The notes under the pieces are model-generated. The model saw only the letters and a list, made by a program, of their open reading frames with translations, did no database searches and was not told the DNA's origin. From assembly GCF_021130785.1 (NCBI RefSeq), contig NC_060214.1, positions 107,606,001-107,670,000 of the forward strand: 64,000 bases of DNA, written 5' to 3'. The position numbers and the translations under genes were made by a program. Positions 20,266-30,680 of this stretch are shown here, piece after piece (the stretch's first letter is position 1; every line of letters begins with the position of its first letter). Source of the DNA: Homalodisca vitripennis (Eukaryota; Arthropoda; Insecta; Hemiptera; Cicadellidae).

Positions 20266-20956
20266 ATACAGGAGAGGAATTGTTGACTTTTTTACGTATA
20301 CATATGCAAATAACTGGCCAAACATGTTAGCTATAGTTTCATCAAATGAACATCTTTAGGTTTGAGGAGATAGTTTCTTGTATATGCCTAATGTAGCGTT
20401 TTTCAACAAACTCTAGACAACATACTGCACACTGTACTCACGTTTGCAAATGTTTGTAGACCATTTGTTCATGAGCTTGTACTGTTATGTAAAGTCTTTT
20501 GTAATGTTGTCAATTGTTTCAGCTCAATAGTAAACCAAATCGGGAATGAATACTATCCATATATTTTAGTACAAAAGTCTCATACAACACAGCTGCTCAG
20601 AGTATTTGAGAGATAACAATCTTCCAGTAAGAGCATGTAAATCAGCCATCGTTCATGCTGGAGTTCGACGATGTCAAGGGAAAGCTCGTGTTTTTTAATC
20701 CCATTAAGGGAATATGAGTGGACGAAATACCGCCACTGAGTTTTAAAGGTTGTGGTGACCTGTTTACGACTCAGTTGACTGTAATATTTAATTTGATTAT
20801 TTAGCACGGTATATTTTCCGGTTAGGCTTAAATCAAGGATTGTAGTATCGATCAATTACTTCCCAGACAAGGATTATGTATGTAATTACCATCTTATCGT
20901 AATTCAGCCTACCTTGAAGAGGTTTTGAATCGCATGTTCTCGACAGAATAAGCTTT
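20263..20956. other. No gene recognised
   Basis: Flanking sequence up to the gypsy insertion site. A 91-codon minus-strand frame (20580-20855) has no recognisable motif. Confidence 0.35.
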
Positions 20957-20961
20957 ACATT

Positions 20962-21215
20962 TGTACTATATTGTACTACTCAACGGGAACTGGGTGAATG
21001 AAACTACTTTTAGTATATAATAACGGCCGTGGGAATAACACACTGGAGCGGAGTATCGAGGTTACGGTTCATGACTGCGGTATTTAGAGGTAGTGGTAGG
21101 ACAAGGAGGGGGGAGCGTCATCCCTTGGCCAATAGGATTTATTCATACGATATTCATTGTAAGACTGTAAGAATAGATATAGTCCTGCACTATATAATAT
21201 ACCACAGATATCACA
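20962..21215 (-). repeat. Gypsy 3' LTR (254 bp)
   Basis: Left-hand copy, begins TGTACTATATTGTACTACTC and ends ATATCACA on the plus strand. It matches the right-hand copy with scattered differences and lacks about 12 bp present there (near 21158). Confidence 0.93.
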
Positions 21216-21230
21216 TCCCTCCCTTCTTAA
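21216..21230 (-). other. Gypsy polypurine tract
   Basis: Immediately inside the 3' LTR the minus strand reads AAGAAGGGAGGGA, a purine run in the exact position where plus-strand DNA synthesis of LTR retroelements is primed. Confidence 0.88.
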
Positions 21231-21422
21231 TTAGACACACAATTTTGTTACATTAAAAAACAATTACATAAATTCTTAAGCACATAACCTGTAATACCCT
21301 TTTTTAATACAAAATGAGAAGAATATTGTTATATCAACTCTTGGAATAATTATATTAATAAAATATTGGAATAAAACACATTATAAATTCATTATCCGTA
21401 ATACACTTCTAAACTACTACCA

Positions 21423-21556
21423 TTACAAATCTAGCCTTGTAATTGGCTTTCGCTCTCGTTGAGGATACCTGCGAACAGGAGTGGAACGAGCAAGTGGTGA
21501 ACGTTGAGTAATAGGACTGGTGTAGGTAGTGTGAGTATGAGAAGCGTTGGGTGACA
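21423..21556 (-). pseudogene. pol: C-terminal end of gypsy Pol, separated by Tc1 insertion
   Basis: On the minus strand, immediately left of the Tc1 element, an open stretch ends in RRYPQRERKPITRLDL and a TAA at 21423-21425. A basic tail of this form is a common end of gypsy integrases. It continues the integrase frame cut off at 25842, so the Tc1 insertion split the gene near its end. About 200 bp of noncoding sequence leads to the polypurine tract. Confidence 0.85.
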
Positions 21557-22159
21557 TACAGTTATGTGCAAATTAATCTGAACAGAGGTAAATTTGTATT
21601 TTCGGCGTTGGCCAACCTGCAGATGTGGTGTTATTTCTTTTGTACATGTGATTCATTGTTTCTACATCACTACCACACTTTTTGAGGTTATGTTTATGTT
21701 TGCACATGGTTAAGTGATATTACTGTCTTTGTGTCGTCATTTTTTAATCTTCCGATTATTTTGGTGAGTTCTTGGGTTATTTTCGATATTAGTTTATTAT
21801 GGATCTAACTCCTAGGAAAAGAAGCAAGATTGTAACTCTGCATGAACACACTTCTTTGACTCAAAGACAGATTGCTGAACAATGTGGTGTTAGTTTGGGC
21901 TCTGTAAATAATATTATTAAGTTAAAAAACGTAACCGGATCAATATCTCCTAAAAGAAAAGGGTTTTGTGGAAGAAAAAGAAAAACTACAACCAAAGATG
22001 ATGCAATTTTGTTAAGAAATAGTAAACTTCACCCTGAAAAAATCAGTTTTGATCTTAAAAAGACTTAGAAGATGCTGGGGTTCATATTCATGACTCAACA
22101 GTCACAAGACGTCCTTTGGCCGTTATCAGAAAAGCCAGAAGGCCAAAAAAACAATTGAA

Positions 22160-22428
22160 GGGTGCAGGAGAAAAACCAACTTAGTCACAAAACTAAAATT
22201 TTTCAGGAGAGCAAAAACAAAGTTTCAAACGGTCTGTAAAAAAAGAACATAACTTTTTGACCTTAAAAACTGGATCTAGGTTTAGTATAACTGTTTTTTT
22301 ATAAAATATAAAAAAATTAGCTCATTGCAACAATTAGTTTATTTTTAAAAAATTGTCCCGGTAACAACGCCATGGACTTAGTTGGTTTTTCCCCTGCACA
22401 CGATGGACTCAATTGGGTTTTCCCCTGT
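22160..22428. repeat. Left subterminal repeats of the 3.1-kb transposon
   Basis: Three copies of the terminal motif: one in the terminal repeat (22160-22186, inverted) and two in the opposite sense at 22373-22398 (GGACTTAGTTGGTTTTTCCC core) and 22404-22428. They probably serve as transposase binding sites. Confidence 0.8.
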
Positions 22429-23049
22429 AAATAATGAAACAAACTAGTCAATATTTTTTAACTTCTGGTTTATTAATCACATTTTGATTGAAAAAAAGGA
22501 CAAAACAAAACTTAGATATATGTAAATATTTGAAAAACTGTGAAAGTCTGTCATTTTCATTGGATATGGTCCAACGTCTTTCTTTTAGTTAGCTCCACAC
22601 ACTTTTGGTTACCTCCACTTTAGGTTACATTTTCACTTGAGGTTTCTTCCTAAAACACAATGAAAAAAACCAAATAAATATCCAACTAATAGGATATAGT
22701 TTTAATCCTCACAACTGTAAATACTAACAAAAAGAAAATTGTGAATAATTCAATATTTGCAAAGACAAAGTATCTTTAGGTTTGTTATTTTTCACAAATA
22801 ATTTTGTGTTAGAATGTTTTAGGAACATAATTATTTCATTAATCACTGCTAACGGAAAGTTATTGGAAAAAAATAGTAAAACAGTTGAATAAGAATATAG
22901 ATTTCAAAACGTACCTTTAAAAGTTAGCTTCTGCAGTCTCATGAGCGGCTACATCCAACGGCTGGAACCCTCAATCGCTGTTTTCATTTCCCACAAAAAG
23001 GTTCATGTAATATTCCTTTGAACCTTCTTCTTCGCAAAACTTTAGAAGG

Positions 23050-24837
23050 ACTTTTAGGTCGTTGCACTTTTCCTTTGACAGTGCTAAGGGTGCATTGTTA
23101 GGATTGTTCAGGCTCAGCCATATGCTCAGGCCTAGGCAAGTTCTTCTTTTTTCTTTGTTTTTTCTTCTCTTTCTTTCTCTCTATCATTCTTCTTTATGGA
23201 TGATGTGAAAAAAGGCCCCCATTGTATCCGTTCCGATATTTCTAAGCTGAGAGACATTTATCTTGGAAAAATCTAAGTTGTTTTACCGGTCTGACGGCAA
23301 AGAGAAACTTATTTTTGTAGTCTTTGGATGCCAAAAACTCTCCCCATTTTTTGAACATTTTCTGTTGGCAAGAAACCACCTGTGAAGGGTGATGGTTTTA
23401 CTCGAGCGTTCTCCAACACAGATCTCCAACCGTCAGGTGTTTCAGCTTTTGCTGTTTTTAGGGATTAATCCCATATTTTTGTCATTTTCCATATAAGAGT
23501 GTCCTCTTACTGGGAAAGTCACTATAACTTTTGTCAAACCGTTTCTCTTCAGTTGTGAGGTAGTGCAACATCTTCATTACAGTGTGGTTCTTATTTTGAC
23601 CTCCGCATGAATCAGCAAAGATGTAGAGGGTTTTCACTTCCATTGACAGGTAATTTTGGACAAAATCGTACAAAAAAGAGGCAACATCATCAGATCCCTT
23701 CTTACCAACAGTCTCGTCATAGGTGTACATGATGGATTCCCCAGTGGACAAGATGTGTACATTGAAGATGTAAAATGTCAACTGTCGTCTAAAATAAACT
23801 TCACTAGTGGAGATGTTGGGGGTCGGTAGATTCTTCCCGAAATCAATCGCAATAGCCTCCACTTCATTGCGTAGTTTTGCTGATTTTTTGGCTTTACGTT
23901 TCAACTTGTAAAACCAATCTGCCTTAGTAATATGCAGTTTTTGCTCTTCCTCCAGTTTTTTCTTTTCTTCAAGTAGGGATTCTTTTTCTTCAACTGACAC
24001 TGCAGCAATCTTTTCTTTCAATTCCTGAAACCTTTGCATTATTTTCGTCACAAAAACAACATGTGTCAGTTCTTGGGTATCCAAACCCGATATTGAACTC
24101 AGTGACAAAGGTGTGTCGAAATGTCTCGTAGGAAATTTCCATGCCTGGGTTCTTATTTAAAAACATTGACAGAAGCTCCTTGACATTTAAATTTTTCAGG
24201 TAAGTACACTTTGGTACTGTCATGAAGGCTGTAATGAGCCCGTCTACCTTTTAAAGAACAAAAAAAGCTCATCATAGCTTCGCGTGTAGCCTCTGGGGAC
24301 TTTACGAGGGTCGATTAAAATGTTTTCCTCTGTTATCTACGGGAGATTTACCAGTGGTCATTATTGACTGCTTGATTCTGTGTAGCCTAAAAGGTTTAAC
24401 ACCAAAAAGAGACTGAAAGGCCTTAAAACAAAACAGGGATCTCAACGGCAGACTCATCTCTCACAACTCTAACTTTGTATGAAAAAGAACCTTCGTTCAT
24501 TCTAGCTTGGTTTTCGTCTAGCCGAGGTCTCCTCCGAGAAACAGGATGCAACGCAATTAGTCCACCCAAGTAGCTGTTTTGAGCATTGGTACCTCCTTCA
24601 CGCCCTATGTCATTGAATTGTTTAATTAAGGAATTTCTCTCTTCTGGTGTAACTTGTTGAAAAACATTCGTATCGTTTACAACGGCAATCTTCACCCGTG
24701 TTCATATGAGCAAGCCCGTAGCTTTTTGGCGACATCCCTAACTCTCCCAGTTATTTTTCGTTTTTTTTCGTAGTTTTTACTTCACTTACCCTAGTGGCTT
24801 CATCATCACTTTCACTTTGCAGCTCACCGTCAATCAT
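23050..24837 (-). pseudogene. Putative transposase of the ADSCGGQNKN family, with introns
   Basis: Exon 1 (24837-24790) encodes MIDGELQSESDDEATR and ends at a strong donor, AGG|GTAAGTG. Downstream pieces, in several frames, read GEDCRCKRYECF, QVTPEERNSLIKQFNDIGRE, SRRRPRLDENQAR, NRGKHFNRPS, FGYPRTDTCCFCDE, a Glu/Lys-rich coiled-coil-like stretch, AIDFGKNLP, YIFADSCGGQNKN and FPVRGHSYMENDKN. This order of blocks is shared by many unnamed insect proteins I remember. The conserved acidic residues (AIDFG, FADSCGG and the D after FPVRGHS) are plausible DDE catalytic positions. It sits centrally inside an element with inverted termini, so a transposase role is likely. Stops and frameshifts (near 24270, 24320, 24690, 23490) show this copy is dead. 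Confidence 0.7.
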
Positions 24838-25041
24838 TTTTCAAGTGATTGGGCACTAAAACACAATATTCACCAACGCTAATTCAAATACGCACACCAA
24901 ATAAACACTAATAACCTAAAACTTCACTTCAACAGTACAAACTAACACAACAGAGACAATAAGGAGTGTGTTGTTTAGTCTCTGCTACAGCTGAACCACA
25001 GAGTATGGATTGTTTGCGCATGCGCTAAGGTCAGCTGACTG

Positions 25042-25247
25042 TGGACTCAGTTGCTTTTTCCCCTGAACCAGATGGACTGAGTTAGTTTTTCCCCTGCGGT
25101 ACAACATTTTAAATGGCTGTATCTTGTAACTCAGTTAGTTATTCTCCTGCAGCTTTTGGCATGTTAAAATATGGACCACAGGACTATCGAATGGCATCAT
25201 AATCTGTAAATCGATTTTTTTGGACTAAGTTGGTTTTTTCTCCTGCA
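25042..25247. repeat. Right subterminal repeats of the 3.1-kb transposon
   Basis: Four same-sense copies of the terminal motif at 25042-25066, 25073-25097, 25125-25152 and 25221-25247, the last inside the terminal repeat. Each has the form GGACTNAGTT...TTTTTCCCCTG with small changes. Confidence 0.8.
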
Positions 25248-25841
25248 CCCTTCAATTGTTAACAGCCGCTATGATGAAAAAACGGTTAGCTTGGGCCAAA
25301 AAGTACAAATTTTGGCCTTTGGTACCAATATCTGGAATGATGAACAGTGAGAAATATATTCCTATTCTACAAAGCAGAGTGATTCCTGAACTTAAAAAAC
25401 TAGAAGCTGACTATCACGTAAAATATGCTGTGTTTCAACAAGATCTTGCACCCTGTCACGCATCCAAGGCAGTTAAAAAAATACATGGATGAACAGGGTA
25501 TTTTGTGCTTGGAATGGCCTAGAAACTCGCCTGATGTCAATCCAATAGAAACTCTCTGGTCCGTTTGTAAGAAAAGATTAAGAAAAAAAGGACTGCACAA
25601 CTAAAGAAAAGATGATTTCAGACCTGATTCAGGTTTGGTTTCATGACCTTGAAATTCAAGAAATGTGCAAGAAACTGGTCGATTCAATGCCAAAAAGACT
25701 TGAAATGTTAATACAAGCAAAAGGAGGCCACATTAAGTATTAAATGTATGTATAATGTGAAAACTTATGTAATTAGCCTAATAAATGTTTGTTTTTTTAC
25801 CTGTAATTGGTTTTGTTCAGATTAATTTGCACATGACTGTA

Positions 25842-28706
25842 TCTGTACTGGGACGGACAGAAATAGAATGCCGCGGCGCATCAGCTGTGCGGTTACTGCC
25901 TACTGGATTGTCGTCTGCACAGTCAGAGCGCGCTGTCTGCTGGCTCTCAGCTGTTATTACCTCAGCTGTTTGATCTGTCACTGGAGCAATGTCGACTGCT
26001 ATCAGCTGGTCAACATGACGCTTGTAAACAATACCAGACGCTAACCTCACTAAATACATTGTTGCACCTAGTTGTTTTACTACACATCCTTCTACCCATC
26101 TCTCTTGAGATCTACTGTAATCTCTTACTAACCCAGTTTGGTTAATTGGTAAAATACGTGTTTGACTACCTCTAGCATAGAACTTTTGTTTACCTTGTTT
26201 TTCTTCAACAACCTTAGATAAATTAGGTCTTAAAATGTCTAATCGGGTTCTAAGTGGTCTACCAAACATTAACATTGCTGGTGATTCATTTGTAGTCATA
26301 TGAATTGAATTTCTATAGTCAAATAATATCCTACTTAAAGCTACTTGAATATTTACATTTTCTCTGAAAGCACATTTCAGTTTAGACTTGGCATAAGCCA
26401 CTGAGTTTTCTGCTTGGCCGTTACTTCTAGGGTAAAACGGGGCACTAGTTGTATGTTTGATACCATTGTGTTTGAGGAAATTGTTAAACTCAATTGAACT
26501 GTACGGTGGACCGTTGTCACTATGCAAAGTGACTGGTATTCCGAACCTTGAAAACAACTCACGAAAATGACTAATAGTCTGACTAGCGGAAGTTGAACTT
26601 GTCTCAAAAACTTCCAACCATTTTGTGTACGCATCTATGACAATTAAATACAATTTATTCTTATAATAGAAATGATCTGCGTGTATTCTCTCGAATGGTT
26701 TACTAGGATAGTGCCAATGGTGTAACTCACTTTTACTTGGATTCGGTCTTTCAAGAAGACAGGATGAACAACTGTTAGCAATATTTTCAATATCTTTATC
26801 CAGATTTGGATACCACAGATAAGCTCTAGCTACTGCTTTCATTTTTGTTATACCGAGATGAGAAGCATGGAGCTCGTTTAAAACATAATTACGTAAACTA
26901 TTTGGAATTATTACTTTGTAACCCCACATCAAGATACTCTGCTCAACAGCTATTTCCTCTCTCCTTACAAAGAACGGTACAATAATCTATATTGTCTTTA
27001 GGAATATGGCTTGGCCATCCATACATAGCATAGCCTAACACTTTTCTTAGTATTGGGTCTTTCTGGGTTTCAAGTTTTCCTTGTTCACATGATACTGGCA
27101 AAGAACTCTCTTTTACAAAATGTAAATAGGTCCCTAACCCTAGCAATTCAGAACTGTCTTCTGATTTTGACACTTTCAATGGTAATCTACTCAGAGCATC
27201 TGCGCTGTTGTCATCTGATTTAACATATTTTATGTCAAAGTTATAACCACTGAGGTACAAATAGTAACGTTGAAGTCTACTTGCTGCGAACACTGGCAAA
27301 CCCTTTTTAGATACAAAAATACTGACTAATGGTTTATGATCACTTCTTAACGTAAAGTGTCGCCCTTACAAATACTGGTGAAAACGTTTGACACCAAAGA
27401 CGCATGACAATGCCTCTTTGTCAATCTGAGAGTAGTTACGTTCTGCTTGATTTAACGTACGTGACGCATAGCTTACCGGTCTTTCCTGTCCATTGCTATC
27501 TACAATACTTAATACAGCACCTATACCGTATGCACTAGCATCGGTCGTTAGTATTACTGGAGCTTGCGGATCATAGTGTGCTAACACTGGAGCTGTACAC
27601 AATAGCTCTTTGATTTGCTTAAAGAATTTTACACATTCTTTATCAAAGGAAAATTCTACATCTTTTCTTAACAGATTGTACAATGGTCGTAGAACTGTTG
27701 ATATATTTGGTACAAACTTGCCATAGTAGTTGACTAACCCTACAAAGGATTTTACTTCTGTTACATTCTTAGGTTCTGGAGCCTCTACAATAGCTTTTAT
27801 TTTGGCTTCCAAGGTGTGTAGTCCGGTTTTGTCAATTGTAAATCCGAGGAACTCTATTTTAGAAGCAAAGAATTTACACTTGTCTTGTTTTACTGTAAAA
27901 CCGACCCTTCGAAGTCGTTCACAAACTTCTCTTAGTCTACTAAAATGAGTCTCATCATTTGGACCGGAAATGATGATATCGTCCAAAAAATACTTTACAC
28001 CTTGTAAGCCTTGTAAAGTTTGCTCTATTACTTTTTCAAAAATTCCTACTGCACTAGCTATTCCATAAGGAAGTCTTTTATAGGCAAACAACCCCTTGTG
28101 AGTTGAAATTGTACATAATTTCTGTGAAAACTCATCTAGTCTCAATTGCATATATGCTTGACTCAAATCGATTTTGCTGAACAATTCACCCTTTTGCATT
28201 TCTGCGAAAAGATCCTCTACTCTAGGTATTGGATAAGGATCTATCTCTAGCTGAGAATTTAAATAACGAAAGTCGCCACAAATTCTAATGCTGCCATCTT
28301 TCTTTGGTACTGGAACTATAGGAGATCCATACTCTGAACTACTTACAGGCATCAAAACATCAGCGTTTACTAGACGCTCTAACTCTTGCTCTACCTTAGC
28401 TTTTAATGTGAAAGGCAATGGTCTAGGACTAGTATATTTGGGTTTACTATTTTCCTTCAGCACCAGTCTGATAGGATCACGATTACACTGACCTAACTCT
28501 TTAGAGAACACTTCTGGATACTCTGAAACTAACTTCTTTACTAAGTTATTATATTTTACATCATCGTCATTTTTAGCTACAAATAACTCTTCTTTATTCT
28601 TGAAAGAAATTACAACCCCTAACTCCTTGATCCAATCTCTTCCCATGAGTGGATGTGTACAATTTTTAATTACAAATAAACTCAGGACTTTATTTGTAAT
28701 TAACAT
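25842..28706 (-). pseudogene. pol: Gypsy Pol: protease end, RT, RNase H, integrase
   Basis: The frame at 27366-28706 has the RT core with KIDLSQAYMQL, LPYGIASA and the catalytic YFLDDIIIS, then RNase H with TTDASAYGIGAVLS. A TAA at 27366-27368 interrupts RNase H. Reading resumes in the same frame with SDHKPLV and continues to about 26985, where an indel shifts it. The integrase frame (25817-26932) has the zinc-binding HHCC region (ELHASHLGI ... SCSSCLL), then the DDE blocks IHADHF, LHSDNGPPYSSIEF and SNGQAENSVAYAK. It runs into the Tc1 insertion at 25841; the last codons lie at 21423-21556. All catalytic motifs remain. Confidence 0.9.
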
Positions 28707-29978
28707 TTAAGGACTTTCATACTTAACATTTACTTCTAACCTACCTATTGGAAGTATGGGTACATTAGTGTAAGAACTAAGCTTTACATCAGTAGGTAAC
28801 AAGTTAAGGAACTTTAGATTCTCGTGATAAAAGGATTCACTGATTACGCTTACAGAAGCACCTGTATCAATTTCAAAAGATACTACTTTATTTTCAACAG
28901 TTACTTTAGTTTTTAAGGGATCAACCCTACTAGAGACTTTGGCTAATTCAAACAAATTACCAATACTCTCTACTACATCTGTTTCATCGTCATTATTGTC
29001 TAGTACACTTTCGACAAAATTATGTTTACCCTTATTGAAATTACCCTTATTGCTGTAATGAGAATAATTGTTGCCTGACTTACCCCTAGCCTGAGATCGG
29101 CATACCTTCTTTAAATGATTTGTTTTGCCGCATTTATGGCAAACACAACCGTAATATTTACACTGCTTACTGAAGTGACCTACGGCGCCACAACAGTTAC
29201 ACTTCACTACACTAGTGCTGCTGGACTGATGTGCGTGTGTGGTACTCGGCGTGGCGTGGTGACGCGAAGTGTTGGTGTGGTGGCGCGAAGCGTTGTCTCT
29301 CCCGCTCGGCGCTGACTCACGTCCGTTGTAGTGACGCCTAGCCGATGACGTTGCTAGCCGATGGACGCTGCGAACGGAGACGGCTGGCGTGTCATGGCTG
29401 CCTGACGCCAACGTTGCCGCGCTTTTCTCTGCCATCTCAATCTGCGATGTCAGTTGAACAGCCTTGTCGAAGGTCAAATTAGCTTCTGACAAAAGTCTTT
29501 GTTTAGTAGATTCTGAACGGATTCCACAAATAAGACGATCTCTCAAATAGTCATTTAGACTAGCACCGAACTCACAGTATTTAGATAAGTTTTTTAATTG
29601 AGCAATGTACTGAGGTATACTTTCACCGTCATGTTGGTTACGTAAACTGAACTTATATCTTTCACATACAAAAGATGGAGTCGGATATAAATGGTCCTTA
29701 ATTAGCTTCACTAAATCATCGTACGATTTTGTAGAAGGCTTATCGGGTGTACACAAATCCCGTAATAGCTTGAACGTTTTTACTCCTACCACTGTCAGCA
29801 AGGTACACACTTTCTTAGAATGATCGATATCATTACAACTTAAAAATAGTTCAAACCTCTCTATGTACGAGTCCCGCGTTTCTTCATTGGAGTCGAACTC
29901 ACCCACGCTACCAATAATTCCCGTCATTTTTCTTGGTGCAATGTCACTGAATAACGAACTAATATCGAATTCGTACAT
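28707..29978 (-). CDS. gag: Gypsy Gag and protease
   Basis: A 423-residue frame. The N-terminal part is capsid-like with SIPQYIAQLKNLSKYCEFG and LRDRLICGI, typical of Ty3/gypsy Gag. Two zinc knuckles follow (CNCCGAVGHFSKQC and CHKCGKTNHLKKVC) that bind the element RNA. The C-terminal part enters the aspartic protease with FEIDTGASVSVIS. The frame ends in a TAA at 28707-28709 within the protease, and the next codon is an ATG of the RT frame in the same phase. A single nonsense change therefore probably split one Gag-Pol polyprotein. A programmed stop here is unlikely because it would truncate the protease. Confidence 0.9.
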   Translation of the reverse strand: MYEFDISSLFSDIAPRKMTGIIGSVGEFDSNEETRDSYIERFELFLSCNDIDHSKKVCTLLTVVGVKTFKLLRDLCTPDKPSTKSYDDLVKLIKDHLYPTPSFVCERYKFSLRNQHDGESIPQYIAQLKNLSKYCEFGASLNDYLRDRLICGIRSESTKQRLLSEANLTFDKAVQLTSQIEMAEKSAATLASGSHDTPAVSVRSVHRLATSSARRHYNGRESAPSGRDNASRHHTNTSRHHATPSTTHAHQSSSTSVVKCNCCGAVGHFSKQCKYYGCVCHKCGKTNHLKKVCRSQARGKSGNNYSHYSNKGNFNKGKHNFVESVLDNNDDETDVVESIGNLFELAKVSSRVDPLKTKVTVENKVVSFEIDTGASVSVISESFYHENLKFLNLLPTDVKLSSYTNVPILPIGRLEVNVKYESP

Positions 29979-30120
29979 TCACTTCCCTTCCTCCTAAGCT
30001 GAAACACTCACTTTGTTTACTGACGCCATTGAGATGCGTGCGGTCGCTGACCCAACCGACGCCTACACGGTGCAGATCGCAATTGTAACAATAACTGCCG
30101 AACTGACCACTAAACACTCC

Positions 30121-30136
30121 GATTGTCTCGTCGCCA
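30121..30136 (-). other. Gypsy primer-binding site
   Basis: Three bases inside the 5' LTR the minus strand reads TGGCGACGAGACAATC. TGGCGAC is the start of primer-binding sites that pair with the 3' end of tRNA-Arg in some gypsy-group elements. The tRNA assignment is by partial match only. Confidence 0.65.
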
Positions 30137-30139
30137 CTT

Positions 30140-30405
30140 TGTATTATCTTGTACTACTCAACGGGAACTGGGTGAATGAAACTACTTTTAGTATATAATA
30201 ACGGCCGTGGGAATAACACACTGGACCGGAGTATCGAGGTTACGGTTCATGACTGCGGTATTTAGAGGTGGTGGTAGGACAAGGAGGGGGGAGCGTCATC
30301 CCTTGGCCAATAGGATTTATTCATACGATATCCATTGCCAACATATTACATACACTGTAAGAATAGATATAGTCCTGCACTATATAATATACCACAGATA
30401 TCACA
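30140..30405 (-). repeat. Gypsy 5' LTR (266 bp)
   Basis: Right-hand LTR. It begins TGTATTATCTTGTACTACTC on the plus strand and ends ATATCACA next to ACATT. As the upstream LTR it should carry the promoter, but no TATA or initiator was assigned with confidence. Confidence 0.93.
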
Positions 30406-30415
30406 ACATTCAAGA

Positions 30416-30680
30416 GTGTTATTGTACCGGAACAAAGCAGGTTTTCAATTGGGATGTTTATGTTTACTAATCTTGCCTTATATCATAGCTATATCTAAAC
30501 AATTTGCTAAATATAGAGAAGTGGCCAGTGCTTACATAGACTTCTCAAAGGCATTTGATACTGTAAGTCCCCGCCATCTCCTAGCCAAATTGAAAGCATA
30601 CGAAATATTTTTGGTCTCCAGAAGTGATTACTACCTTCATACCCGCAGAACCGAATATCTTCTAAATTCATGAGGGCTAT
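30416..30680 (+). pseudogene. LINE RT fragment adjoining the gypsy insertion
   Basis: A plus-strand frame reads EVASAYIDFSKAFDTVSPRH and LLAKLKAY, the palm-domain motif A of a LINE reverse transcriptase. It ends in a stop at about 30670. Downstream sequence has only faint similarity. It may be part of the repeat into which the gypsy element inserted. Confidence 0.6.

Larger units (their letters stand above)
22158..25252 (-). mobile_element. 3.1-kb DNA transposon with subterminal repeats, superfamily unclear
   Basis: Inverted termini begin AAGGGTGCAGGAGAAAAACC and continue AACTTAGTC on the left, with the same on the right apart from one extra A. The palindrome CAATTG flanks both ends (22152-22157 and 25253-25258). 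The Tc1 host gene gives the empty site, so CAATTG is duplicated once; because it is palindromic the true duplication may be AATT with termini one base longer. Seven copies of a GGACTNAGTTGG...CCCCTG motif lie near the ends. The internal gene (23050-24837, minus) belongs to an uncharacterised insect family. Sola is one candidate (4-bp duplications), but I cannot confirm it. Confidence 0.88.
21799..25743 (+). pseudogene. Tc1 transposase, interrupted and internally deleted
   Basis: The N-terminal piece (21799-22068) has paired helix-turn-helix domains: KRSKIVTLHEHTSLTQRQIA and CGVSLGSVNNIIK, then a basic GRKRKTT linker. A one-base loss near 22064 shifts the frame; sequence continues to ARRPKKQL at 22157, where the nested element begins. 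The second part starts at 25259 (LTAAMMKKRLAWAKK). About 90 residues usual at this point, including the first catalytic Asp, are absent. FQQDLAPCHASK and SPDVNPIETLW supply the second Asp and the Glu with 34 residues between, the DD34E spacing of Tc1. Another indel lies near 25485. The stop is near 25741. Confidence 0.88.
21559..25839 (+). mobile_element. Tc1-type transposon inside gypsy pol
   Basis: Inverted termini begin CAGTTATGTGCAAATTAATC on the left and CAGTCATGTGCAAATTAATC on the right (minus reading), flanked by TA (21557-21558 and 25840-25841), the standard Tc1/mariner target. A Tc1 transposase lies in plus orientation between them, interrupted by another transposon at 22158-25252. 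Without that insertion the element is about 1.18 kb. The transposase also has a frameshift and has lost the segment with its first catalytic Asp, so this copy cannot move on its own. Confidence 0.93.
20962..30405 (-). mobile_element. Full-length Ty3/gypsy LTR retrotransposon
   Basis: Two LTRs of the TG...CA form (20962-21215 and 30140-30405) bound the element. Identical ACATT duplications lie outside (20957-20961 and 30406-30410). Transcription runs on the minus strand. A primer-binding site follows the 5' LTR, and a purine tract precedes the 3' LTR. Internal coding gives Gag with two CCHC knuckles, protease, RT, RNase H and integrase; no envelope frame was seen. The span of 9444 bp includes a 4.3-kb Tc1 insertion, so the element itself is about 5.2 kb. 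Two in-frame stops and one frameshift disable it. The LTRs differ by a few substitutions and one length change of about 12 bp, so insertion is not very recent. Confidence 0.95.

Noticed and set aside
20580..20855. 91-codon minus-strand ORF
   Set aside because: No family resemblance or supporting splice sites.
20962..30405. Possible envelope gene in the gypsy element (errantivirus)
   Set aside because: Only about 200 bp lie between the end of pol and the polypurine tract once the Tc1 insertion is set aside, too little for an envelope frame.
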